The notes under the pieces were generated by a model. The model had not been told where the DNA came from and did no database searches. It saw only the letters and a program-made list of their open reading frames with translations. A stretch of DNA of 64,000 bases. Origin: DASXQK01 sp963724385 (lineage in GTDB: Bacteria; Pseudomonadota; Alphaproteobacteria; Dongiales; Dongiaceae). The stretch covers positions 1,736,001-1,800,000 of the forward strand of contig CAVRUJ010000002.1 of NCBI GenBank assembly GCA_963724385.1, in the 5' to 3' direction. Positions within the stretch are counted from its first letter, which is position 1, and each line of letters opens with the position of its first letter. Positions 35,368 through 42,959 of the stretch are shown piece after piece. Made by a program: the position numbers and the translations under genes.

Positions 35368-36321
35368 CTAAGGCGAGGGAGCGGTGCGGTTCCCCTGGCG
35401 GCCGGCATTCTCGGCCGATCGGCGGAGCACCTCGAAAGCGTCCTTGCGGACGTGGTTTTTGCGAATCGCGATGCGCAGCTGTCCTTCCGTAATGCTGCCT
35501 CGATCCATGCACTCACGCAGCAAAGCGAAGAAGTGGTCCTCCTGCCGGCGGTCGGGATGAGGTTGGTAGAATACCCTGTTGCTCCCGTCCTTCGACAGCA
35601 TGCGCCGGGCAAGGCGTTTCAAGCCCCGACGCGAGAACAGCGTGGATGGCGCATGCTCATGATAGTCGGCGGGCAGGCCTGTCTTCCAAGGCTGCGTGGA
35701 TATCTGCGTATTGTGAAGCAGCTTGGTTGCGTCGGTTAGCCTGTCGTGGTCGTTCCATTCCTCCTCGAACAGCCCAATTCGCTCCGGTACCTCGTCCAGC
35801 AGGGAGAGCCAGGGGCCCATCGCCAGGCGGAGCGCGAAGATGTCTTCGATGTCGCGCTCCCAGTCCCAATGCGCCAGCCGTTCGCAGTCAAGCAGCATGA
35901 CCGCGGATGAGTAGAGCCGGCGACCATTGCGTGACTCGGTCTTCTGACGGCAGAGGATCGCCCTGCCTTGCATGTCTCGTGACAGCAGTTCATAGACGTC
36001 GCCGACCGCGAAGACGTTGGGATCTACCACCAGGGCTCGGCCGCGATAGCCCATGAGCGAGGGAACCATTCGGCGCAGTGGCGCGAAGGATTGCAGATCG
36101 CTGCGGCGCCAGACGGACGGTGCGTTTCCCTCCCACCAGAGGAATTTGGCGTTGTTCCGCCTGCAGAGGAATTGCGTTTCTTCCAGGCGTAGAAGCCGCA
36201 CGTCGAACTGGTCCGAATGCTTCGACCGGGACTTGAGCGCATGCGCGCTGACCAAGGCAGCGATCAATTGTTGATCGTTCGTGTGGATGAACACAGTAGC
36301 TTTGGGACTGCTTGCTACCAT
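35368..36321 (-). CDS. Glycosyltransferase-like protein of unknown specificity
   Basis: The 317-residue protein starts TVFIHTNDQQLIAALVSAHA, like the first strand of GT-A-fold enzymes. It contains GYRGRALVVDPNVFAVGDVY, where the DPN segment sits in the position of a metal-binding DxD-like motif, then AVMLLDCERL and HNTQISTQPWKTG. This pattern recalls GT8-like proteins, but I do not firmly recognise a family. There is no signal peptide or membrane segment. It is the third gene of a run with an AGE-family epimerase and a small protein, so a role in glycan synthesis is inferred. Confidence 0.55.
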   Translation of the reverse strand: MVASSPKATVFIHTNDQQLIAALVSAHALKSRSKHSDQFDVRLLRLEETQFLCRRNNAKFLWWEGNAPSVWRRSDLQSFAPLRRMVPSLMGYRGRALVVDPNVFAVGDVYELLSRDMQGRAILCRQKTESRNGRRLYSSAVMLLDCERLAHWDWERDIEDIFALRLAMGPWLSLLDEVPERIGLFEEEWNDHDRLTDATKLLHNTQISTQPWKTGLPADYHEHAPSTLFSRRGLKRLARRMLSKDGSNRVFYQPHPDRRQEDHFFALLRECMDRGSITEGQLRIAIRKNHVRKDAFEVLRRSAENAGRQGNRTAPSP

Positions 36322-36428
36322 CCTGACGGCGCCGCGCTCGCTTTGTCCCTCGAGCCGTACAGTTCCGTGTCAGCCCCTCTCTTTTGCATCAGCAACGATC
36401 TCCGCGCGAGACATGCCAACCGAGAGTG

Positions 36429-37691
36429 CTATGCGACACGAGCAATCGCAAGAAATGCGCTAACCTCGTGATACGGATCCTTCCAGGCATGGGTCTTGTA
36501 TCGGTCTTGCCGGTCTTTCCGGAGAGGCCAAAGGAGCAGCGCTCTTGCGGCTTGCCTTGAGCCCTGAAGCGGCAAGCTCCGGATTCCGCGAAAGCTCTCG
36601 TCCAAATAGCAGGCCCGCAGAAACGCCCACTGTTCTTCACAGACCTGCAGATACCTGGCCCGCGCGGCAGAATCGACCGACGGATGATGGCCGAGAACAT
36701 GCAGCGCATGCATCGCCTCCAGCTGCACCCACCACTGGCGAAGATCGCTCGGCTGCCCGGCATCGGGCCAGCTACGCCCCTGTGCAGCAACGGCATGGCA
36801 GAATCCGCCGCCCGGATGCCGGGCCCAGGCCAGGCAAAACCCGACCAATCGCAAGCTGGCCTCCAGGGCCCTCTTCGCAAGCTCGGGAGGGCAACGCGCA
36901 AGCGCGAGACGATGGGCCATCGCGAAGCTATCGCCAACCCGGACCAAGCTGGGCGCCAAGCGCCAGTCGCGCCTGTACAGATAGCCCATCGCGCCGTGGG
37001 GATCGATCAGCCGATCCGCCACGAGCTCGATGAGCCAATTGAAGCGATCGGCCGGGTTGTTTCCAATACCCTCTCGGGCAAGGACGGCCAGCATTTCGAT
37101 GGCGTCCCCTAGCGTATTGCTCTCCTTGAATCCCGAAGAGACCCCCAGGGGATCCCGACCGTCTTGTGTCGGCAGTCGAATCCAATCCGGATACCGTTCG
37201 TTGTCGCGCCGGTAAGCGCCCCAATAGCCCCCGTACTGTCTGTCCCAGGTGACGTTGTCCAACCATGCATGGGCTCGTGCCGCCCAGGATTCGCCCTCGC
37301 CCGGCTCGAGGAAGCCGGCAGATTCCGCGAAGGCCTGGGCGGCGTAGGTCACGCCGTGCGGATGCTTCAGTCCATCCAAGAGCGGTTTGCCCGAGCGGTC
37401 GACCCGGGCGAAGAACCCGCCATGCTCTCGGTCCCACATGGCTTGCTGCAGAAACCGGAAGCCATGGCGAGCGAGGTCTGCGCATCCTTCGCCCGGCATC
37501 GCCTTCTCCAGACGCGCGAAACTCAACGCCGTGCGCGCCGCGTGCTCCAGACTCTTCTCCTGCGGACCAAGGGGGCGCCAGCGCTCGTCGAGGTCGACCA
37601 GGAACCCGCCATGTTCCTTATCGATGCAATGCGCGCCAAACGGCTCGAGCACATGCCGCCGCAACACCGCAATGGCCTCTTCCGGGGTCAT
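36429..37691 (-). CDS. N-acylglucosamine 2-epimerase (AGE) family protein
   Basis: The 420-residue (alpha/alpha)6-barrel protein shows AGE family features: KEHGGFLVDLDERWRP, EHAARTALSFARLE, DREHGGFFARVDRSG, the KHPHGVTYAAQAF helix and HAWKDPYHEVSAFLA near the C-terminus. Family members interconvert N-acyl sugars or isomerise aldoses (mannose, cellobiose, sulfoquinovose), so the substrate cannot be read from sequence. The ATG at 37691 overlaps the preceding small gene's stop (ATGA), indicating coupling. Confidence 0.85.
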   Translation of the reverse strand: MTPEEAIAVLRRHVLEPFGAHCIDKEHGGFLVDLDERWRPLGPQEKSLEHAARTALSFARLEKAMPGEGCADLARHGFRFLQQAMWDREHGGFFARVDRSGKPLLDGLKHPHGVTYAAQAFAESAGFLEPGEGESWAARAHAWLDNVTWDRQYGGYWGAYRRDNERYPDWIRLPTQDGRDPLGVSSGFKESNTLGDAIEMLAVLAREGIGNNPADRFNWLIELVADRLIDPHGAMGYLYRRDWRLAPSLVRVGDSFAMAHRLALARCPPELAKRALEASLRLVGFCLAWARHPGGGFCHAVAAQGRSWPDAGQPSDLRQWWVQLEAMHALHVLGHHPSVDSAARARYLQVCEEQWAFLRACYLDESFRGIRSLPLQGSRQAARALLLWPLRKDRQDRYKTHAWKDPYHEVSAFLAIARVA

Positions 37692-37987
37692 TGAAGCCCG
37701 CGCATCAGGAAGCGCAGCAGAGGTCCCATGACAAATGTTGCCAGCAGGCGACGCCCTGCCGACACCGGCAGGCGTTCCGGATCCCGGCGGACAATCAACC
37801 CTCGCACGTACCGAGTCTTCCCATGCAGGCCTACATCCCCGGCGCTGTACCGTGGTGGAAAAACCAGCGCCTGCTTCGGCCAGTGCATCTTGATCATCGT
37901 TTCGGTCGGTCCGCAGGCTATGTGCCACCATAGCAGCCAAGACCGCGAGCCCCGACCCTTTTTGGGTTTTTCATCCATTTGTGCCAT
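37688..37987 (-). CDS. Small basic protein of unknown function, coupled to the AGE gene
   Basis: The 99-residue protein is rich in Arg/Lys/Trp (GRGSRSWLLWWHIACG, HGKTRYVRGLIVRR) and ends in a hydrophobic stretch (LLATFVMGPLLRFLMRG). I do not recognise a family. It could be the C-terminal fragment of a larger enzyme, or a short membrane-associated protein. Support for its being a gene is the four-base overlap of its stop with the AGE-family start. Confidence 0.45.
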   Translation of the reverse strand: MAQMDEKPKKGRGSRSWLLWWHIACGPTETMIKMHWPKQALVFPPRYSAGDVGLHGKTRYVRGLIVRRDPERLPVSAGRRLLATFVMGPLLRFLMRGLQ

Positions 37988-38115
37988 ATCCGAGCGAGCC
38001 TCTGCCTGGTCCCCGACGCCCTGAAACGCCGCAGGTCCTGGCTTCCGTGCCTTAGGTCCGAGATTGTTGTAAGATAGGTGGAGGATTGGGGTGCCGACTG
38101 AACGGAGGCCTCGCT

Positions 38116-38211
38116 GTGGCCCGTCTCGGCGCCTTGCTATCAGGAATTATCATCACGCTCTCGATTGTCGGCGTCATGGGGTATCTCATGCCATCGCAGC
38201 GAGCCGAATGA
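38116..38211 (+). CDS. Single-helix membrane microprotein (31 residues)
   Basis: A GTG-start frame encodes a peptide with one transmembrane helix (GALLSGIIITLSIVGVMGYL) and a polar end (PSQRAE). It has a clear GGAGG Shine-Dalgarno 7–8 bases before the GTG. Its stop overlaps the ATG of the next membrane gene (ATGA). These two signals, not homology, support it. The function is unknown. Confidence 0.42.
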   Translation: MARLGALLSGIIITLSIVGVMGYLMPSQRAE

Positions 38212-38417
38212 AGCAGGGTGAGCGCTGGAGTCCAGGAGTCTTCGCCTTCTATTTCGGGGTCGCCGGCGGCTGCGCCCAATTGGTGCCGATTTATAGATCG
38301 CTGCCGATCACATACGCCGATTTTCTCCCCACCTTGGGCCAAATCCTGATAGGCGCTGCCGTGGGTGCCGTGATCGGCGCCGCCATTGCCTGGGTGCGAA
38401 ACCTGTTCCTTCCGTAG
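38208..38417 (+). CDS. Small two-helix membrane protein
   Basis: The 69-residue protein has two predicted transmembrane segments (about 8–25 and 42–65; GQILIGAAVGAVIGAAIAWV). There is no recognised family. It is coupled by a 4-base overlap to the 31-residue microprotein upstream. Confidence 0.5.
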   Translation: MKQGERWSPGVFAFYFGVAGGCAQLVPIYRSLPITYADFLPTLGQILIGAAVGAVIGAAIAWVRNLFLP

Positions 38418-38489
38418 GGTAGCCAAACTCCCTGTACGGTCGATCAGGGGTCGTGGCAGAAATGGCCGTCTTCCCGGCCGGAGGCGCAG

Positions 38490-38801
38490 ATGAGCCCTGT
38501 CAAAGCGGTCATCATTTGGAGCGCCGTCATCATCGTCTGGGCCGTAGCCTGCGCCAGCTGGTGGTGGGCGACATCTCGCGACGACTACGCAAAATTGGCA
38601 GCCGCTCGGGCCTGCTACAGCTCAGCCTCGCAAGCGCAGAACGCCTCGCCCCAATGCGCGAACATCAAGCCGACAGATTTGCTGACCTATAAGGCTTCCA
38701 TCGACCGCAGGGCCAGGACATCGAGGCTTGCAGCGGCGTTTGGAACCATGGCGTTACTCATACTGATGATTGTGACGCGGCGTCGGGCGGGGAAAGGATA
38801 G
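38490..38801 (+). CDS. Hypothetical membrane protein
   Basis: The 103-residue protein has an N-terminal helix (AVIIWSAVIIVWAVACASWW) and a C-terminal helix (LAAAFGTMALLILMIV) flanking a polar domain with two cysteines (ARACYSSAS, SPQCANIK) that could form a periplasmic disulfide. A GGAGG Shine-Dalgarno lies 6 bases before the ATG. No family was recognised. Confidence 0.6.
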   Translation: MSPVKAVIIWSAVIIVWAVACASWWWATSRDDYAKLAAARACYSSASQAQNASPQCANIKPTDLLTYKASIDRRARTSRLAAAFGTMALLILMIVTRRRAGKG

Positions 38802-38868
38802 AGCCTTCGTAGACCCGCTGGCGATGCGTCCGCCGGACTCATCCCACGGCCCGGAAATCGCGTCTTGG

Positions 38869-39060
38869 CCTATGGCCGGCGGAACAACGGGATCATCGCG
38901 CGGTGACCGGGGATCTCCCGGCGAAATACCGTCGCCTCGTCGCCCATCGCAAGGCAACCCTCGGCCTGCGTACCGGAGAGCTCATCGCCGTCCCTGGCCG
39001 TATGGCGGTCGGCGACACGGCCCAGGCCCATGTCGAGGATGATGGCGTCGAGCAGACGAA
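38869..39060 (+). pseudogene. Remnant of the RidA-like gene at 40454 (upstream region joined to internal codons)
   Basis: From 38879 the sequence follows the intact RidA-like gene from about 40836 to 41020 (roughly codons 128–189) with substitutions that destroy the frame. Just before it, CCTATGGCCGGCGG matches the intact gene's upstream region at 40391–40404, so the copy has lost about 430 bp between two GGCGGA words. It ends at GCAGACGAAGATC, where it abuts a fragment of the ThDP-enzyme gene. Confidence 0.8.
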
Positions 39061-39170
39061 GATCACCTCCGCGCCCTCCTGGCGCAGCAACTCGACGTCC
39101 GAGGGTTTTCCCGCCAAAGAAGGGAGTCAGATTCGGGCTGTAGATTCAGTACAGGGGGAACGCGGAGCCA
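39056..39170 (-). pseudogene. Remnant of the 5' end and upstream region of the ThDP-enzyme gene at 31117
   Basis: Bases 39056–39094 match the ThDP gene around 32724–32760 and on this strand read LLRQEGAEVIF, as in the intact protein. The match then jumps about 97 bp past the start codon to the upstream region at 32849 (GCAACTCG…GAGGG…CCAAAGA). Weaker similarity continues towards 39190. The start codon is lost, so it is dead. It directly adjoins the RidA remnant. Confidence 0.75.
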
Positions 39171-39466
39171 GCCTGAGCGCTGCGACCCGGATCCCGCGGA
39201 TGACCGGTTACGGGAGTCGTCAGACTGGAACCGGCGGCAGGGTTGATCGCCGTTGCCAATTGACCGGCAGGGTATCTCTGATGCCGAAAATCGGCGGCAG
39301 TCGACTCCCCTTGCTCCCGACGGCGGCGCAGGTCTCGCAATCGGCATTGTTGCGTCAAGGCAACACTACCCCCTCAAATCATTGCTGCCGCGAATACATG
39401 CTCCCGCCGATTATGGCGTTTGCTAGGATTGGCTGGAATTGGCGTTTCGCGAGTGGGGGGTAAAGC
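39171..39466. other. Non-coding region before the outer-membrane protein gene
   Basis: No gene is visible. The left part may be diverged upstream sequence of the ThDP-gene remnant. The right part must carry the promoter of the OMP gene, whose ATG is preceded by a G-rich Shine-Dalgarno (GGGGGG at about 39455). Confidence 0.4.
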
Positions 39467-40237
39467 ATGGCACGCAGTTGGTTCGCGCTTCCTCTGGGGA
39501 TCCTGGTGGCAGCGGGATTGTCTATTACCTCAGGCGCTTCCTGGGCCGGCGGAAGCGTCAGTGCCATGGGTCCGTATAACTGGACCGGCTTCTATATTGG
39601 CGCGCACATTGGCGGCCAGTTTGAGAACCAAGACTGGTCCAACATCATTGTCCCCGGTCATAGCAACCAGACTCTCCCGGGCACCTTCTCAACCTCGAAC
39701 GCCTCGGGCTTCCAGGGGGGACTTCAGGGCGGATATGACTGGCAGATGGGCTGGCTGGTCCTGGGTGTGGAAGGCGACTTCAGCGGCTCGACCCTGAATG
39801 GGGGCCAAGTCTGCCGAGGCAACCTCGGCGACGCGACTGCCACCTGTGAATCGGGGATGAATTGGGTAGGCGATCTCACGGGCAGGGTTGGCGGAACCTG
39901 GGATCGGGCATTGTTCTATCTCAAAGGCGGCGGCGCCGTTGCGGATAGCAAATTCACTCCGGCAAACGAGAGCTTTGGCCCTGGCTTCTCCGAGCCCGGC
40001 TACAACACAACGGATCAAACCCGGTGGGGTTGGGTCGTGGGTGCCGGCGTCGAGTATGCGATCCAGGACAATTGGACCGTTGGGGCCGAGTACTACTATC
40101 AAGACTTTGGAAACCGGAGCGTAAGCTTCAGTCCGGCCGGCGTGGACGGGTGCGGCGGATGCGGCAACCCTCCCTTCAGCGCGAATGTGTCCCAGCACGT
40201 CCACAACATCGAACTGCTGGTGAACTACAGGTTCTGA
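39467..40237 (+). CDS. Outer-membrane beta-barrel protein (porin family, Omp25/OmpA-like barrel)
   Basis: The 256-residue protein has a signal peptide (about 1–27, cleavage after ASWA). The barrel of about eight strands starts with the family motif NWTGFYIGAHIGGQF and includes GFQGGLQGGYDWQMGWLVLG, GDLTGRVGGTWDRALFYLKG and WGWVVGAGVEYAIQDNWTVG. It ends VHNIELLVNYRF with the terminal phenylalanine recognised by the BAM complex. Alphaproteobacteria carry many paralogues. It lies between the remnant and intact copies of the RidA-like gene. Confidence 0.92.
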   Translation: MARSWFALPLGILVAAGLSITSGASWAGGSVSAMGPYNWTGFYIGAHIGGQFENQDWSNIIVPGHSNQTLPGTFSTSNASGFQGGLQGGYDWQMGWLVLGVEGDFSGSTLNGGQVCRGNLGDATATCESGMNWVGDLTGRVGGTWDRALFYLKGGGAVADSKFTPANESFGPGFSEPGYNTTDQTRWGWVVGAGVEYAIQDNWTVGAEYYYQDFGNRSVSFSPAGVDGCGGCGNPPFSANVSQHVHNIELLVNYRF

Positions 40238-40453
40238 GCGCGAGTGCGCGCAAGGTTCGGGAGGGGATGCTGTTTTCGCCCCTCCTGATCCGAAGCAGAG
40301 CGGCCCGAGGGCCTCGGCCTCTTTCCTGAATTCTGCACCGGTTTGAGCGAGAGTTTTCCGGCAAGCAAGACACGCCCGCCAATTCTGCGCCCTATGGCCG
40401 GCGGCGGAAGGCCGATAAGCTCGACCCCGAACGGATTTTGAGCGAGGTCGATC

Positions 40454-41683
40454 ATGGCAGCTGCGAACTGGCGATGGCCCATTCCCGGACCGCAATACCT
40501 GGCTGGGACCGCCGGGCGTCTCACCTTCGTCGGCGGGGCGGGCGATTTCGACGCGGAAGGCGCCATAAGGCACCCCGATGCCCTCGAGCCGCAGATCTCG
40601 GGCGCGATGTCGAACCTGGCCGCTGCCCTGGCGATCGAAGGCTGCGAGCCGGCCGACGTCCTGCGGTTGAAGGTCTTCTACAAGAGCGACGGCTCCCGCG
40701 ACGAATGGGAGATCTTCGCCGCGGTCGCGCGGCATCTCAGTGAAGATCCCCTGCCGGCGATCACCTTGCACCCGGTTCCCCTCCAACCATTCTCGGGCCA
40801 GGAGCTGCAGGTCCAGGCCATCGCCATCCGGGGCTGGCGGAACGCCGGGGACCATCGCGCCGTGACCGGGGACGTCCCGGCGAAATACCGGCGACTCGTC
40901 GCCGGTCGCAAGGCAACCCTCGGCCTGCGCGCTCGCGAGTTCATCGCCGTCCCTGGCCGCACGGCCGCCAGCGACAAGGCCCAGGCGCTCGCCAAGGACG
41001 ATGGCGTCGAGCAGACGAGGATCGTCATGTCGCGCCTCGAAGCCACCCTCACGGAGCTGGGCGCTTCGTTCCAGGACTGCGTCAAGAAGGAAGGCTACTA
41101 CTTCGGCAAGACCCAGGCGCAATGGGCGGAGATGGCCAAGACCCGCGCCTCGTTCTTCCGCGAGCCGGGCCCCGTCGCAACCGTCGTGCCATGCCATGCC
41201 TTGTGGCCCGCCGGCGCGCTCACCAAGGTCGAAGTCCTGGCGATGCGCGAAAGCTGGAACGGCTTCGACAAGTACATTCCGCGGGAAGACCGCTGGCCGC
41301 ATCGGGTCTGGGATTGGCCGGTGCCGCTGCCCTACCGGCAGGCCATCCGGCTTCGCGACACGATCTGGCTCGGCGGGCAGGTGCCCTGGGCGACTGATTC
41401 GAACGCCGGCCGCGTGGTCCTGCCCGGGCAGGTCCTGGCGCAGACCCAGTTCACCATGAGCTATATCGACGACCTTCTCCAGGCCTTCGGCAAGTCGACC
41501 ACTGATCTCCGGCTGCTGGTCGCCTATTTCACGTCGAACGGAACCGAGGCCGAAACGCAGGAGTTCCTGGCGACCCTGGCCGCCTGCATCCCCGGGCCCT
41601 TGCCGCCGATGACGGTCGTGCCGCAGCCCCACATGCACACTAAGGAGATGACGGTCGAGATATGGGGTGTCGCCCGAGGCTAG
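40454..41683 (+). CDS. RidA (YjgF/L-PSP) family protein with three RidA-like repeats
   Basis: The 409-residue protein is three times the usual RidA length. It consists of RidA-like repeats at about 1–130 (LTFVGGAGDF, AMSNLAAALAIEGCEPADVLRLKV), 155–265 (FIAVPGRTA, EATLTELGASFQDCVKKEGYY) and 285–405 (TIWLGGQVPW, YIDDLLQAFGKSTTDLRLLV). RidA proteins deaminate reactive enamines/imines; multi-repeat forms are found in catabolic clusters and may be specialised. Whether the arginine essential for deaminase activity is kept in any repeat was not resolved. Its 3' end overlaps the convergent Rieske oxygenase by 44 bases. Confidence 0.8.
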   Translation: MAAANWRWPIPGPQYLAGTAGRLTFVGGAGDFDAEGAIRHPDALEPQISGAMSNLAAALAIEGCEPADVLRLKVFYKSDGSRDEWEIFAAVARHLSEDPLPAITLHPVPLQPFSGQELQVQAIAIRGWRNAGDHRAVTGDVPAKYRRLVAGRKATLGLRAREFIAVPGRTAASDKAQALAKDDGVEQTRIVMSRLEATLTELGASFQDCVKKEGYYFGKTQAQWAEMAKTRASFFREPGPVATVVPCHALWPAGALTKVEVLAMRESWNGFDKYIPREDRWPHRVWDWPVPLPYRQAIRLRDTIWLGGQVPWATDSNAGRVVLPGQVLAQTQFTMSYIDDLLQAFGKSTTDLRLLVAYFTSNGTEAETQEFLATLAACIPGPLPPMTVVPQPHMHTKEMTVEIWGVARG

Positions 41684-42842
41684 CCGGCGCCCGGCCAGAG
41701 GCGAGAGTGCGGGCGAGGTATTTGTAGAACTGGGCGACCGTCCCTTCGAAATGCGACAAGGGACCGCGCGCTGCCTTGCGGGACCGCATGGCCTTGGCGA
41801 GCTCGGTCGTCGCGAGCGAGTCCTCCTGGTTGACCTTGGCGATCAATTCGCGCCGCTGGCGGCCGAGCTCGGGATCCTCCGCCGCAATGTCCTTCCACAT
41901 GAGGTAGCCGCCGAGCACCTTGGTCTTCTCCGGCCCGTCGGGCCGGAAGGAGAGCCAGTTGTTGGTGCCGGCCCGCATCGCCATGGTGAAGGCGGGGAAG
42001 ACATAGACCATGTAGCCGGTGGTGAGCTCTTCCTTGGTCAGCCCGCGGAGGTCACCCCGGGGGTTCATGGGATGATCGGCGCCGCCCAGGTATTTCTCGC
42101 CCATCCGGCAGCGCTCATGGGTGAAGGTCTCGTCGGTCGCGGGAACGGCCGGGATGTAGGTGCCTTTGGCCGGCATCTGGACGCCGACCGTGCCGGCATG
42201 GAGCGCGATGTGGTGGTAGTATTCCATGGAATTCTCGGCGGCGAGCTTCCAGTTGCCGTCCCACTCCGTTTCGTAGTGAAAGATCTCCGTCTGTTCACCG
42301 ACGCGGTAGTTGGCGACGGCCTTGTCCATCGAGGCCATGACCGGCCTGAGCGGTGCTGCATCGTCGTCCAGGTTCACGAACAGGAATCCCATCCAGCTGT
42401 CGAGCCGGTACTGGGGCAGGCTGCAGGAGTTCTTGTCGAAAACCCGGCTGCCTTCCATGTGCGGGGCGCCGATGAGGCGGCCCTCGGTGTCGTAGGTCCA
42501 GGCGTGATAGGGGCAGACGAAGCGCTGGACGTTGCCGCGGTCGTGGGCGACCGGCATGCTGCGGTGGCGGCAGGCGGCATTGAGCGCCCGCAACCTGCCG
42601 TCCATGCCGCGCACGACGATGACCGGCTCGCCCATGACGTCGATGCAGTAGTAGTCGCCCGGCTTCGGCGCATATTCCTCGCGGCCGACGCAGAGCCATG
42701 ACTTCTCGAAAATCGCCTCCACCTCGCGCCCATAGAGTTCCCTCGAGAGATAGGCCTCCGGCGGCAGGGAGAAGCAGGCGGCGTCAGGCGTCTCGAGGTA
42801 TTCCGTGAGATCGTCGAGGAGCGAATCGAGGGTTTTGGTCAT
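41640..42842 (-). CDS. Rieske non-haem iron oxygenase, alpha subunit
   Basis: The 400-residue protein has the Rieske domain (about 45–150) with CRHRS and CPYHAW ligands, and a C-terminal catalytic domain with the mononuclear-iron segment ENSMEYYHHIALH. The sequence WDGNWKLAAENSMEYYH is typical of ring-hydroxylating and N-demethylating oxygenases such as glycine-betaine and stachydrine demethylases. A reductase partner is not encoded nearby. A GGAGA Shine-Dalgarno precedes the ATG at 42842. Confidence 0.9.
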   Translation of the reverse strand: MTKTLDSLLDDLTEYLETPDAACFSLPPEAYLSRELYGREVEAIFEKSWLCVGREEYAPKPGDYYCIDVMGEPVIVVRGMDGRLRALNAACRHRSMPVAHDRGNVQRFVCPYHAWTYDTEGRLIGAPHMEGSRVFDKNSCSLPQYRLDSWMGFLFVNLDDDAAPLRPVMASMDKAVANYRVGEQTEIFHYETEWDGNWKLAAENSMEYYHHIALHAGTVGVQMPAKGTYIPAVPATDETFTHERCRMGEKYLGGADHPMNPRGDLRGLTKEELTTGYMVYVFPAFTMAMRAGTNNWLSFRPDGPEKTKVLGGYLMWKDIAAEDPELGRQRRELIAKVNQEDSLATTELAKAMRSRKAARGPLSHFEGTVAQFYKYLARTLASGRAPASLGRHPISRPSSP

Positions 42843-42959
42843 GGCAACCGTCTCCAGGTTCTCTCAGCATAGCCGTCGGACAGCGGCGCCGCGATGCCCT
42901 TGGTGGGATGGCGCGCCGAGGCCTAGACTGACCACGGCTTTCAGGATCAGGAGCCCTTG

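Noticed and set aside
38903..39463. 186-codon plus-strand frame across the remnant region
   Set aside because: It runs through a RidA remnant and an antisense ThDP-gene remnant; there is no consistent protein similarity in this phase.
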